Shown piece by piece: positions 50,521 to 62,727 of a stretch of DNA of 64,000 nucleotides. How positions within the stretch are numbered: the first letter of the stretch is position 1; each line of letters opens with the position of its first letter. The translations under genes and the position numbers were made by a program. This stretch comes from Certhia americana. Its lineage: Eukaryota > Chordata > Aves > Passeriformes > Certhiidae. Location: contig CM031859.1 of assembly GCA_018697195.1 (NCBI GenBank), positions 58,641,223-58,705,222 on the forward strand. Reading direction: 5' to 3'. A model generated the notes under the pieces. That model saw nothing but the letters and a program-made list of their open reading frames with translations, ran no database searches and was not told the origin of the DNA.

Positions 50521-51739
50521 AGAAAATCCCTGTGGTGGGTGAGCACTGTGAACAGCACCGTGAGGAACAAATGGCACAACAGCTCAAGAGGGAGAGAGAA
50601 GAAGCAGGCAGAACAGCCAGGGAAATGTGCTTCCCCAAAACCCTCACCCCTACTTCACCTTACTTAAAAACACATTCCCAACAATAATTTCCACAATCAC
50701 TTTCAAATTGTTTCTGAATGCCCTGCGGTTCCAGCTTTGAGTCCTATTCCTCAGTGAGGAGAAAGGCTCAGGTCTAAGTGGTGCAGATGCAGTGAAAGCT
50801 CTAACATACAACCAGTGAATTGTATAAACCTTTGAGCAGGAAAGTCATCACTATAGCTGAAGCTGCAGAACTAGTCACAGAGAAAAAACTGCACCAGAGT
50901 ACTGAAAGTTTAGGATAGAAAGGGGAAAAAAAGGAAAGAAAAAAAAAAAAAAGGGCATGTAATGTTGCACAACTTTATTAAGGTGGAGTAAAGGTTGATT
51001 AGTGGTTCTGCCCTTCCAAATTATAGAGCGCCTAGATTTGAACAGTGAAGAATTGCACTTTTGAGCACCAGCTCAGTAGACATGCCAGGCTGGTCCTTAA
51101 GCCATGCACACCTACTAGGAACTCCCTGGAAATAGAGGCTGTGAGCCCAGCTAAATAAAGAGTAAAACAGAGTAACACCCACACCTTTCATGGGCAAGGC
51201 TTGAGAATTGCTCACAGTCTGATTAGGCTGGTGCATCTGGCCTACACTTACAGACCTAAGAGTGACGTTCCCTCCTCATTCCCTGCTCCTGAATGAAGTG
51301 CTAACTGTTATCACCCTTCACCCTTTCCCCTAGAGTCTTTTCAGAGAGCTAGCTTACACCACGAAGAAATTTCCAGTATAGTTGTAATTACAAAAACCAC
51401 GGGGTCAGCGCAATTTATTCCAGTATCACTTTTGCCAGTATTGTTAAACCTTTGCTTCGAATGACAGAAGCTATTTTTGAGAAAGAACTCTTTTGTTAGT
51501 CATTGTTTATTCTGACTTTGTTCAGCCTGATCTTTTCACACTCCTCTCTGACATAACTATTTGGCCAACAGATTTTCAGACTTCTCCTGAAACTCTCACT
51601 GCGCTCTCCCTTTATTAAATGCTGTCATGTGTGGCACAAAGCTGATAGTTGCCAGGGCCAGTTGTATGCCCTTCCTTTGGCAGCACCAACAAAATTGATT
51701 GGTTTAGGAATCACTAAGGGGAATATTTTGTTGTGAATA
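50521..51739. other. Intergenic, no gene seen
   Basis: Returns to AT-rich spacer, with an A-rich run at about 50925-50953. No gene, no recognised repeat. Confidence 0.5.
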
Positions 51740-51925
51740 CTAAAATCCTAAGGAGTTTTAGCATGGATACTGTCTACCAGTAGGATAGAACCATCTCCCA
51801 GTACTGGCATAAAATAGTATTGGTAAAAATACCATTTTACTGGTACAACTGTATCTCTACCAGAGGCTTCTGTTGACACAGCTATGCCTGTCGGGGCTGG
51901 CATCTCTTTAGAGCTATGCTGGTAG
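51740..51925. mobile_element. Possible ancient DNA-transposon remnant
   Basis: The segment is full of short mirrored pieces: 'tattggtaaaaatacc', 'taccattttactggtac', 'gctatgcc...ggcat' and 'ctaccag...ctggtag'. This style resembles old hAT-type non-autonomous elements of reptiles and birds. No full terminal inverted repeat or target duplication could be delimited. Confidence 0.3.
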
Positions 51926-52137
51926 ACATCAGTCCTGTAAATGTGATCTTGGTCATTCAGAAGACAAGTTCACCTCTTTTTGACTCACAATGACAACTCC
52001 ATCACACAACTGCATTACAGTTACTCTTAAGACAGTAAAAGCAAATGAAAATGCAAATGCATGTTGTAATTCAAATCAGTGAAACAACATCATATTCCGC
52101 TGTTCTTTCCTTACAGCTACTTTATGCAGATTTATAA

Positions 52138-52330
52138 AATTTAAGGTCAGAAGATACCTTTAGGTAACATAACCTGAGGTATAACACAGGTCAAGCAATT
52201 TTATGTAATTAAGCCTCATGATTCATAAATGAGCAAGCATCTTCTAGAAAACATTTTTGAGTCAAAGACACCGAGTGAAGAAGTCACCATTTTCCTTTCT
52301 AGCTTATAGCTTTTGCCTCACAATTTTGAA
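52138..52330 (-). mobile_element. Old CR1 LINE 3' fragment
   Basis: The plus strand reads 'taaggtcagaagatacctttaggtaacataacctgaggtataacacaggtcaagcaatttta'. It parallels the antisense 3' end of the reptile-type CR1 (aaggccagaagggaccattagatcatctagtctgacctcctgtataacacaggccatagaattt). It is far more diverged than the copies at 43 kb. Confidence 0.55.
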
Positions 52331-53340
52331 TCCAGAGTCCCAAGAAGATGTGTTGACCTTTGTGATGTCATTATCTGTGCAGGTGCCTCTCCTTGGAGTT
52401 TCTCATCTCTGTGATCCATTCTTTGATCATTCTTTGAATTCTTCTATTTGCATTCTACTAGGTAACATTCTAATCCTTTTTCCAGCAGTAGACCTGCCAT
52501 CAGTCTTCCAGAACAGCATCAACCACCAGGTTGACACACTAGGACAAATCCTTCCCTCCCTTCCAGTGTCCTCTGCAGGGACAAGGAGAACATCCTTGTG
52601 AAAATGTGTGCTCAGTGGCTGCTGTCAGCTCTGTGAGTGGGGCTGAAATCAGCTGGGTCATGTGTATTTTTATTTTATATTTTCTGTCTGCCACGCCAAC
52701 TTTTACATTGCACTGATCTCCAAGCTCTGTGGAGGTAAAAAGCATTCTGGGCACTAACAACTCTGCTTTTGTAAGGTCCAGGGATATTTCACATATATAA
52801 ATCTTACTAAATTTAATCAAAAATGTAGAAAGTAAGGGTTTTGACTAATATATACTTGTAAGTACAAAGGTATACTTCATATTAAATTCATGTTATTGAA
52901 GTCCTTACTAGAGAATCATCCAAGCAGAAGATTACAAGCTTAAAAAGAGATACCATTGTGATTATGGAAAAATAAGAAAAACAAACAAAATTCCTCCTTA
53001 CTTTCATTCTTTCTAGCCCATAAAGTGTTTATGAGTAGCTGGGTTTAACTATTCCTGCCAGCACAAAAGTAATCAATGAAGGAACACCTTGTATAGAAAT
53101 AATGCATTTTCTGCCGTTATAGCTAAATGGAACAGATTCTAACAAATTCCTAAGGATCCACTTCCATTATTGAAAAAGATTCTGAATTTTCAGCTCTGCA
53201 AATTACCAGCTGAATAGCTTGTAACTCAATTTTTATTAACATCCATTGTACGTCACATACCTCAAAGTCCAAGTGTCCCTATGTATAGTGTTTCTGAGTA
53301 CTTGACATCAGACATCAGCTGGAAATTTTCTCAATATGAT
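52331..53340. other. Intergenic, no gene seen
   Basis: AT-rich spacer. The plus frame ending at 52601 and a minus frame at 52539-52820 are not recognised. Confidence 0.5.
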
Positions 53341-53790
53341 GTATAACAAGTGACTTTATTGGGGTAATTTAGGACAGACCCTGTAGAACATGTAAAAGAG
53401 TTCTTGGCTGGGAGCTGTTTTTCCAAATCTATCTGAGAAATGACTTGCAATCTTACTCATCTTCACAGGTGCTTGATGCCATTGATTTACAATTTTATAT
53501 TGCAATTCTAACAGGTTAGCTGAAATAGAGCATACACGTATGAAGGACATTATTGAGTCCAATATCTCCAGCTCAGGAGAATGAGATAGTTCCCTTTCCC
53601 ATTTAATCATAAATGTTTCTTTAGTGGGCAATAAAGAAAAAGCAATGGCTTTATACAATCACCCCACAATGTTCTGAGATTCATTGCTAAGGAATAAGAT
53701 TTGCTCAGATAAAAAGGATTCTCTAATACAAGTAGATTTAACATCAGACTGAATAACGAAACTCCTGAACTGGAAGTAAAGAAGCAAAAA
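53341..53790 (-). mobile_element. LINE-1-like ORF2 C-terminal remnant
   Basis: The minus strand from about 53790 to 53356 reads in one frame for roughly 136 codons, with a single internal TGA (53659-53661) and no frameshift. The segment after that stop (100 codons) resembles the region just after the reverse transcriptase of L1 ORF2: 'IKWEREL' (residues 18-24), 'YKIVNQWHQAPVKMSKI' (54-70; L1 pattern YKI..RWY.TP.KL.KI) and 'YRVCPKL' (92-98; L1 pattern W.CPKL). The paired cysteines of the L1 CWRC knuckle are lost (RFGKT at 77-81). Upstream of the stop, 'FRSFVIQS' fits the L1 'FRYLQIRHF' block. A true catalytic domain is not present. Bird genomes are dominated by CR1, so an L1-type fragment is unusual. 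Other non-LTR clades are possible. Confidence 0.5.
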
Positions 53791-56700
53791 GCAAAGTCTA
53801 GCGTGTTCCACCTTTGTTGTATTTCTAAGAGAAATGTGAATTTGTGAATTTGTTTTTACTGATGGGTTGAGATAAATATTCCAAATAAATGAAATCAGTT
53901 GTTTCTGCAGTCTTTAGAGAAAATAGAAGCAAGATACACAATATAGTTAGAAAAAGAGGCAGATCACTTTTAAAGCTGGTATAGCCTCCATCCCAGGAAC
54001 AGAGGCCTTGGGTTCAGCTCTGGTCATAAAATCTGCAGTTTCCACACCTTCTGACTCATGATCCCTCTGTTTTCAAAACTTACCTAGAAAGTCAGTTCCC
54101 TTTAGCTGAGTAATGCCTGCATTTATACAACTATAACAGAACCCACCATACTCAAGAGGCTTGCATAGTGATTTTTATGATTCCCTTTCCTGCCTAAGTA
54201 GAGTTAGCAACAAATCTTTTGAACAGGATGGAGCACTGAATGGGGTGAAGTTCACAAGAGTGAACTTTGACACATAAAATAGAGATCACCTAATTCATTC
54301 ATACTGAACCAACCTAATTAATCAGCAGTGCTCTTCAAATACATAATGGCATTGAGCTGTGCAAATAAAACCCTGTATAAAAATTATATGTATTAAAATT
54401 AAATCAGCAAAATGTTTAGTACTGGCCTCCCTTTGCTCTTCCTGAACTTTGATTCTTCTGTCACAAAGCACTTTGAAAATTTCTTCTCAGTAGTACCAGC
54501 CCTTCAATGAAGTCCAAAAAAGACAAGGTGACTGTGATGATTTTACTTTATGTTGCCTTTCCCAGAATGAGTGCAGTACCTGATTTCTAACTGGTGAGGA
54601 TCACCATGGATAGTGATTCCTAAATTATGGTCCTTTCTTCTTGGATATACGCATAGTAAGTTTATACCCAACACAGAACAGTGTGGGAATTTAAATTTAA
54701 ACATGGTGAAATGAAAACCACATTTGTTCAATCCTTTGGATGAGAAGAAACCAGTTGTAACATGGCAAAAAGATATGCACACATTCAATTTTGTTACGAA
54801 GTCTGTGGAATAGATTAGAAAAATCTTAATAGTATTTGTATATTGTTCTTTTAAGAAAGAGAGAGAATCCAGAATTTTTCTCTTCACTTATAATTTTCCG
54901 AAAATCCACCAAGTGAGATAAAATAGTAGGAATGATCTGTTTGGAATGAAAAACAAACAGAAAAAAAATTAGCATAAAAAGCAAGCCTACTGTCAATCTC
55001 TGAGTCTTTCCTTCCTCTGACTATAGCATCTTTGTTAATGCAGATGACTCATATTGTTAAATAATTAAATAACTAAATGATATTCTGGGTTAATAAAATG
55101 GTCCTTCTAATTTTAATAGCATTACTTTTTATATTAAAGCAAGAAGAAACAGGTATTAAACAATCTGGTCCTCATCATATGGTAGATTCTCTAGTCTGTC
55201 ACTAAGTTTCATAGTTTAACAGGAGTTAAAGGACTACATGAATTAGTAAGCATTTCTAGGATCACACCCTAGACTAGTAGCATTTTGAGATCTTTTAGAA
55301 CTGCATATCTTGAAGTAGTTTATATCCAGGATACTTTAAAAAACCTCCTCTTAGGTTAGTTGTGCTCTTAGCTTATTTGAAGCAGGCAGCCAGCTGCAGA
55401 GGATGCTCTTCTAAAGAAATGCTTGGCCATCATAATGAGGATTTGGTTGTGGCTTTGGCAATCAGACATGTCGTGGCAGAGAGGATGTGAAAGTGAGGTA
55501 CCCGAACGGCAGTTGGTGGTGACGTCCTGTTTGCTGAGGACAGGAGCAAGCTCAGTGCATCCATGGGGACTGTGCATGTAACTGACAGCTACTGCACCCC
55601 TCAGGAGTGCAGCTTTCTCCTCTGCTGGCTCCCTGGGAACAAAGCCATAGCTGCCACTGCTCCAGCTGATGTGCGGAGCAATTGCATCCAAACTAACCTC
55701 TCAGAGTGAATCTAGAGATCGCAGGCATTTCACCTGCATCCTGTGCAAGAGGCATTCCCTTGTAAGAATTGGAAGCTCAACAGGCTTACAGCTACTTACA
55801 CAGCTTACAGGCTCTATTGAATCCCTGTGTAAGCAAGGATGATGGACTAGCAGCTGTAATACAAACCTGTGACTCTGGAGATGTACATATATGTACAGCA
55901 TATGCTTCATAAGTGCATTGATGCAGAAATAGAAAGAATATAATAAGAAATTAATAAAGGAATAAAGACGGCAAACCCCACAACCTGAAGTTTTTACTAC
56001 TCCAGGCCTGACCTCTAAAGAATAGATAAATGGTCTTACTGACATGTAACTGTCTCTATAGCACCATGACTAACATTTAGGGCCTAAATGGATGGAGTCC
56101 CTCAGTACATCAAAAGTACATCGTGTTTATTGAAGAGGTTACTACCACCTGCCAGCTGTTTATTGTTCCCTCAGCTGGAGTCCACTGTCTCCTCAGATCT
56201 GTTGACTCTTTATCCTAATCTTATTTAGGCAAATGGGTCTCAGTTAATGCAGATAGTTTAAATAATAAGTCTGGTAACTTGGGTTGTTTAATCTAGACAG
56301 GGCTGGGGAATATATGTAGGAGCAACTGTATCAGCAGATGTGAGGATCATTAGTATCTGACAGGGTGATGCCGACAAAAAATGGGGACAGTAACTTTTTT
56401 TTTCACTGGCTCAGCTGGGTTTTAGAAAAGAGCACCTGTTTATAATCTTATGACATAATTTTCTTTCAGCACTAATGTTGGCTAAACAAACCCTATTATC
56501 TCCCTCTGCCACCAAACCTCCTCTTTGGTCAAAAAGAAAGAAGTGGGTAACGGCCTCATGTGTTCTGCCCCTTCTCTTCCCCCTTCCTGTTGTGCCAGCA
56601 GTACTGTTTGGGCCGTTGGGTGAGTCAGTGCCAGGATTTGGATAAAAATAAGTATTCTTTCTCCCCTCTTGGGCTGCCTGCAAATCATGCGTCTGTGCAG

Positions 56701-58289
56701 ACCCTTGCATCATTACCCCCAAGAACCATGCCAGGTGTCTGTGGCAATCACCTGGAGCTCCTGGAGCTGGCACTGCAGCTGAAAGAAGTGTTCATGCAGT
56801 CATGGCATTCCTCCCTGGTGTCTCTTTTCCTTGATGGTGAAGTGGAAGCAACTGGACTTCTCAGTGTACAGGAATGCTTTAAGGGTAAATGTACCAAAGC
56901 AACAGTTTACAAACCAGGAAGTTGCCCCCTTGAGAAAGCACAAGATGTACCAAGTTGGGATAGAGAAGGCTCAGGATAATTTCACATGGCCTCTTCATCT
57001 CCCTCACCCTCTTTGAGGCTTTGCAACTCTTCATCCCCAAGAGTAATCATTTTGTGTCCCTTGTGCAAAGGAGCTGAAGAAAATTGGAACTGGGGTGAAC
57101 TTTTTTGGAACTTGGAGGGCAAGATTACAGTGCAAGTGATATTTATGAGTGATACAGCATGACTATACTTCAGGAGGCTAAGGCAGCTGCAAGTTGGGCT
57201 GCAGGAATTTGGGATTATCCAGCGAGCAGATGTGTATGCACGTGTGAAAGGGTGCAGAATGAAGATAATGTGAGGGGAAGAGGGAATTACAGACTATTGC
57301 AGCAAAGGAAAAAGGTGGATCTCCAGCTAAAAGACTCAGAGATGCTGTATTTGAGACTGGAAATGGTAAAATACTACAATAATGCATCAGAAATAGAGTG
57401 CATCAAGTAAAATCATAATTTGGCACACTTATAAAAATTCAGCATTCCATATACACTATAGTCATAGGAAAAAAAAAAAAGTTTGCAAAGGAAGAACACT
57501 GTGTCATCCTGTATTAAAATCCATGCATTTCTGTCTGTACATAAAAATATCCTGCAGAAAAATATTTTACTTGGTTAAGCCATGGAGTCCACAGTAATCT
57601 CTTTCCAGAAACAGCAATTGATAAATACCGTGATATATAAAATATAAGACTATAGAGTGGAAAATGTCGAGGAAAGAAAACTTAGGGCTTTTAATTTTTC
57701 TTGGAACATCCAGTGTGTTTACAGCTATGGTACCAATCTCATTTATTTTATGAGAGAGAAAGCTGTGTACTGTCAGTTTGACTGTTCCTTCAATGTATCA
57801 GTCAACCTGGCATGCTACAACTGATAATAGGAAGGACCTCCAACCAGTGTGTAGCTAGAAGCAAATATTTCTTTTGGTTTCCCATGTATCTCTTGCACAT
57901 CAAAAAAGAAAAGATTTGTAAGAGGCAGGAGAATGGGAAAGAAACTTGGCAGACAACTCTGTGATTACTGACTTAACTTTTCTAATTTATTAAAAATATG
58001 ACCATAAATTATTAATTCAAAGAAAGGACAGCCTTTTCCTAAATTTCTCCAAAATTCAATGATGTTCTCAAACAAAGGCACAGGATCCAGAAATATTAGT
58101 GTAATTCAGTTTAAAGGCTTCGATTTTGGGGTGAGTGAATCCCGAAATCAACAATCCCTCCTATTACTGCCAAATGCAAAATTTTGTATAGATTTAGAAA
58201 ATTGGTTCTCAATTGGTTCCCCTATCTCACCAAAGTACAAACACAAGAGGTATTTTTTCACAGAGGCCTCAGTCCACAGAAGCACTTAA
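53791..58289. other. Intergenic, no gene seen
   Basis: About 4.5 kb of AT-rich spacer. Open frames of up to 139 codons (56560-56979, plus; 56411-56773, minus) overlap on opposite strands and show no known domain. No other repeat is recognised with confidence. Confidence 0.5.
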
Positions 58290-58375
58290 TCAGGGCTTAA
58301 CTTTAAGAAAGCAAGTGATCTTACTGACTTCAATGGATGATTCTCATTTGTAAAATTGAGGCATTTAAGCAGTCT
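58290..58375 (+). mobile_element. Possible MIR fragment
   Basis: 'gcaagtgatcttactgactt...gattctcatttgtaaaattgagg' resembles the MIR stretch 'gcaagtcacttaacctctc...cagtttcctcatctgtaaaatgggg'. It is short and weak. Confidence 0.35.
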
Positions 58376-61300
58376 ATTCAAGAAGTCTAAAGCTAGCAGA
58401 CTTAATATGAAAATATTGCATTTTTATAATAAAATCATGTATGACGTGCTTGAGATGGAGATGAAGATGGTGATGTTCTAAAGTCCTTTTGTTTACACAT
58501 TGCCAGAAGAAATTGATTAAATTGCCCAGGATTAGTGGCTGCTAAAGATTGGATTTTAATTAAATGGTACAATGTGTCACTCGCTACATGTTTTAGGGCC
58601 ATGATCTGTTGGCATAAACCACATTTTTTTCAAAGTTCATTTTGACTAGCTAAAATAAAATTTTTACACTTACCTATAGGCTTTACACCTAACAGATTCT
58701 GGCTTATCAGCTGGACATCTATGGCACTAGTTTACTTTTTACATTTGTGACTGAAATGTAAATATTACATAATAAAGAAAACACCGCAGTGTTATATTTA
58801 TATGTTGCCCACATAAGGGATCTTTTAAAGCAAAATTCCATTACTATAGTTCCAAATACCAGACTAAAGCAGCTCTGAGCTGGCTGCCTACTTTTCTGCG
58901 ATCAGATTTATGCCTTATTGAAATAAATTAAAAGATTTGCACTGACTTCAGAATGATTTCGATTGGATGTTTAACTAGTAATAGAAGTGATAATTTAATA
59001 AAAGCCCACATACTCCTCTCTTTTTTTCTCATTAAATCTAATGCAAATCTAAAAGAAGGAAATTGAGAATTACAGTGAATTTGACAACAGTTTCATTGAA
59101 TTGCACAGTGGACTTAACCATAAAGCACAACAAGATCCCAATGAAAAGCTTTTTCCTTTGTACACAGAGATTTTTCAAACTCCTGTGTGCACCCATGTCA
59201 AATCCAACAGGCTCTTGAACCTCAGACTGGATTTTTAAAAAAAAAAAAAAAAAATTTAAATATTTTTTCCAATACCTCTAACGTGACATATCGGAGATAT
59301 TACAATATTGGTTTCTTTTCCATCTCTCCCTTCAGTGTTACTCTTCGTATGGCTTGGAAGGCCAAACGGAAGGATGGTTGCTGTAATGCTGAGAAAAGCA
59401 ATAACTTTCTTGGGGTTGAACTACAGACAGGTGGCCTAGGGGATCTGTATAAATGTTGTAGCCAATGGTGTAAACAAATTATCAACAGAAAGTTTAGAAA
59501 ATTATGTTGTTTATTTTGAAGAGCGATCCTAGAGCACCAGAGTTTATAATTTATCAGGAAAAATCAAGAGGAAGAAACTACACTTGGACAACATTGGTTT
59601 ATAGAAAATAATTAAATTGAAGAAACAATGAAAATAGAACTAAAGTTGAAACTGCACACTTGCGATATCAACGCAATCACTTTGCAGCAGATAATATGCA
59701 TGGCAATTAGAGCTTTTTTACATTATATTATAATAAATTCATAATTCATACATACAATGAGAGCTTTTGGAAAAGAGCATTTGAATTTAACAAACACTAC
59801 CACTCATCATCTGAGCAAAGATGGCAAAAGGAATTTCAACATTATTTGCGATCTAAAAAATTGAACCATCGTTGTTGCTTTGTGTTGTGCTTCCCTTGCA
59901 CAGACTGCAGTGCCTTCTGTCTGCTTTAGGGTGTGGCATCTGCCATTGGGGAGGAAAAACTGGCATGTGTTGCCTTTTATAGCAGACTGATTTCATTGTG
60001 CTGAGGGCCTCAATTTTATAGCCTCTTAGTTCCAATCTTGTAGCAGAGTTGCTGAAACAAATGGGAGGAAAAGGAGTTAGTGGTACGAACTCTTCAGTTT
60101 AAAGCCTCATCCTTTTTTTTTTTTCCCTTTTCCCAGGGAAAACATTTCAAAGTAAATCTGTGTTAAAGTTTTGTGGGTTATTTTCCCAATTGGAAAGAGT
60201 TGCGAAGTGTGTCAGGAAGTAGTGTGATCTGCAGCCCAAGCACTAGCAGCACATCTTAGCAGATCATCAATATATGTATTTTTGCTCAAAAATAAATGTC
60301 CCAAAGTATAAGTGTTTAATTGATTTTATATTTTATGTTAGAGTACACATGTAAAGACACACACGCAAGGAGACATCTATATTTTTATTTGCATATGAAA
60401 GACTTTAAAAATCAACTTAGATGGTTTAATGTGTATAATTAGTGTGCATTTGAATATAGAAAGAAGAAAATCCAGGAGATAATGTCAAAAAGGCTCACTA
60501 ACAAAGATGTAGTATTCTCTTGGCAAAAGCTGATGAATGATTTGGCATGAATTCATCTTACGGTTCTGTTATTCTCTCTCCTACAAAGATGATATATCCC
60601 TTTCTAGCAGTTTGCATAGAATTGCAATTTGTTGTTGTTACAGACTGTAATGACCCTTGGGTATGCACCTGATTCCCCCTGCTAGAATTACTCACCATTT
60701 TTTTTCCCGCTCTGTGTTTATGTATGCGTAGCCATATAACACTTTTGCACTTGGAAAGGATAACCAGAAAACCCCACACAAAACCACCAACCAACCAAAA
60801 CAACCAAACCCCCCAACTGTAAAACAGAAGTATTAACAAGATGTACTTCATGAGCACTGAGACTTTTCAAAACTAACTCCATAATGCAAATCATAATATT
60901 TCTGACTTTTCAGATAGAACCAAAATTAATAGACACTGGAATCACACTACTCATACATTTATCAGTAATCTTTGCATGTAACTCAACATTAAAGCATGAC
61001 GCTTCTGCTCCTTTAATGTTTTCACAGTGAATTCAAAAAAGCCTACCTACTTGTGACAGCATCTTTCTTGATACGCCACGTTTTTCTCTACCATTATGAT
61101 TGAATCTCCTATTTATCCATTTTGAAATTTGAAAATGTGCTTACCTTTAACAGAGCGTATAAATATATTAATTTAAAACATCGTGGTATAGACCCTTGCT
61201 GTACTGAAAATGTTCGCTAATATCCCAGTTTGCTGTATTCATAGCCAAGTATTTGATCTCCCAAAAGCTTTCATTAGCTGAATGTAATGTGTGACTATTA

Positions 61301-61582
61301 CCTTTTGTTATACTAGGGTATCACTTGTATTAAGATAGTTATAAAAAAAAACTTCAAACTGTTCTGGTTCAAAAATGTAGGTCAGCAGCAGCTTTCCATT
61401 TGGAGCAAGTTACTCAGATTACATATTTTGGGGTTTGTGTTACTACGTTTTCATGAGTGTCTTGTGCATACTGGAAATTATATTGTTTGGGGAAACAATT
61501 ATGAGACTGAAAACGTCTCTCGCTCTTTGATCAACTCCTGTTGAACTACAAATAAGTACACAGAACATATTGAAAACGGCGC
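58376..61582. other. Intergenic, AT-rich, with possible conserved element
   Basis: AT-rich spacer with an A18 run at 59237-59254 and a CCAA/CCAAA-rich patch at about 60772-60812. The interval 58490-58900 has homeodomain-type TAATT cores and no simple repeats and may be a conserved enhancer. The open frame of 110 codons at 59187-59519 starts beside the A-run and is not recognised. Confidence 0.45.
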
Positions 61583-61594
61583 TATATATAAAAG
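61583..61594 (+). promoter_or_regulatory. TATA-box-like element upstream of ARID1B
   Basis: TATATATAAAAG, close to a canonical TATA box, about 1.2 kb upstream of the ARID1B start and 130 bp before the CpG-rich block. A start site would be expected near 61615-61625. In such AT-rich DNA a chance match is quite possible. Confidence 0.35.
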
Positions 61595-61719
61595 CATCAT
61601 CACTGCAAATGACCGTTAGAATTTGGAGACAGCTGGACAATGTGGACAACTGCAAAGATGCTACCGCTGCAGAATTTTAGGTTAAATTTTATAACCGTCT
61701 GCACATACAATGTAAACCT

Positions 61720-62640
61720 TCAGGAGGGCGGGCGGGTGGTTGGGGGAGAAAAAAAATCCAAAGCAAGTCTAATTTCTCCGTTAGGCGGGCAAACGTGTCC
61801 CTGCCCTCGGAACACGAGGCGGCTGCTAAGCACAGCACACCGGGCTGGGGGGCAGCGTGCGGCCCCCCAAAGTTTGACCGACCCATCCGCTCCGGCACAG
61901 CTGGAGCGCATGGCGGCCCCTCGCCTCCCTCCCGCCGAACCGGCCCGCGCGGGGCAGCGCCGCCGGTGGCACCCTCGGCCCCGCAGCACCGGGGACAGTC
62001 CCGCTCCCTGCCCCGCCCCAGCGGCGTTCGGCGGCCCGGGGCGCCCGCCTCGACCCCTCGCTCGGAGCAGCCCCCGCGGGTTCGGTGCTCCGCGCAGGCC
62101 GCGACCCCCGGCGCGCACACGGGCGGGCGGGACCCCGCTGGGAGCGGGGCGACCCGCGGGGGCCGCGCCCCCGTCATCCCGCCGCGCTGCCGGGAGAGCA
62201 GGGAGGGAAGGGGGAGCCCGAGCAAGTCCAGCGTGGAGTCCAGTCCGCGTTTTGCGGGTGCGCGGGAGCGATCGGGGCGGAGGGGGCGATGGCTGCCGGC
62301 GCTGGCTCGCTCGCTCGCTCATGCCATGCTGGGCCAGCGCGGCTCCGGCAGACGTGTGTTTACCCATATCCGGGTTAGGGAGGAAAGGAGGAGAAAAAAA
62401 AAAAAGTTTCATTTAAACCTGAACAAAAAAACTTTCAACATGAAATCACACAGCGGGAACGGGCACGGACCGTAAGGCGTTCTTACCATTTCTAACCTCA
62501 ACCACGGACTCGGGGAGGGAAATCGCTGTAACTCGGTGCGTGCGGAGCGGTCCGCAGGGGATACTCCGGGCTCAGTCAAGTCCCTGCCCCGGCCGTTTCT
62601 CCTTCTGCCCCTCTCCTCTCCTTCCCCCCCCACCCCTTTG
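61720..62640 (+). promoter_or_regulatory. ARID1B CpG-island promoter and 5' leader
   Basis: Abrupt change from AT-rich spacer to dense CpG sequence, continuous (apart from AT-rich interruptions near 62400 and 62670-62730) with the coding exon. GC boxes (gggcgg and its complement) recur at 61727, 62122 and 62274, and an ATGGCGGCC YY1-like core is at about 61910. The long frames here on both strands are composition artefacts. The transcription start cannot be fixed from sequence; GC-rich TATA-less initiation within this block is the most likely mode for ARID1B. Confidence 0.75.
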
Positions 62641-62659
62641 CTCTCCCCCCATTTTTCAG
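62600..62659 (+). promoter_or_regulatory. Candidate 3' splice acceptor in the leader
   Basis: A long C/T-rich tract (62597-62657) ends in 'atttttcag|gg' with the AG at 62658-62659. It fits the vertebrate acceptor consensus well. If used, a non-coding upstream exon could join here, 120 bases before the ARID1B start codon. Use is not shown by the sequence. Confidence 0.35.
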
Positions 62660-62670
62660 GGTGGGAGTCG

Positions 62671-62727
62671 ATTTTTTTGTTTTGTTTAGTTTTTCAATTT
62701 TTTTTTTTTTTAAATTTTTTTTTTTGG
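62671..62727 (+). repeat. T-rich tract in the ARID1B leader
   Basis: About 57 bases, nearly all T (uridine in the RNA), broken by a few G, C and AAA. It ends in 'ggtag' and is followed 12 bases later by 'cag' (62740-62742), a second acceptor-like arrangement. It is strikingly AT-rich inside a CpG island. Confidence 0.8.

Noticed and set aside
1..61500. NOX3 or another protein-coding gene upstream of ARID1B
   Set aside because: No exon-like frame with NADPH-oxidase or other known motifs was seen on either strand.
61640..62416. 258-codon open frame on the plus strand in the ARID1B promoter
   Set aside because: Equally long frames run on the minus strand and in other plus frames. Composition is Pro/Arg/Gly/Ala from CpG-rich DNA, with no known domain.
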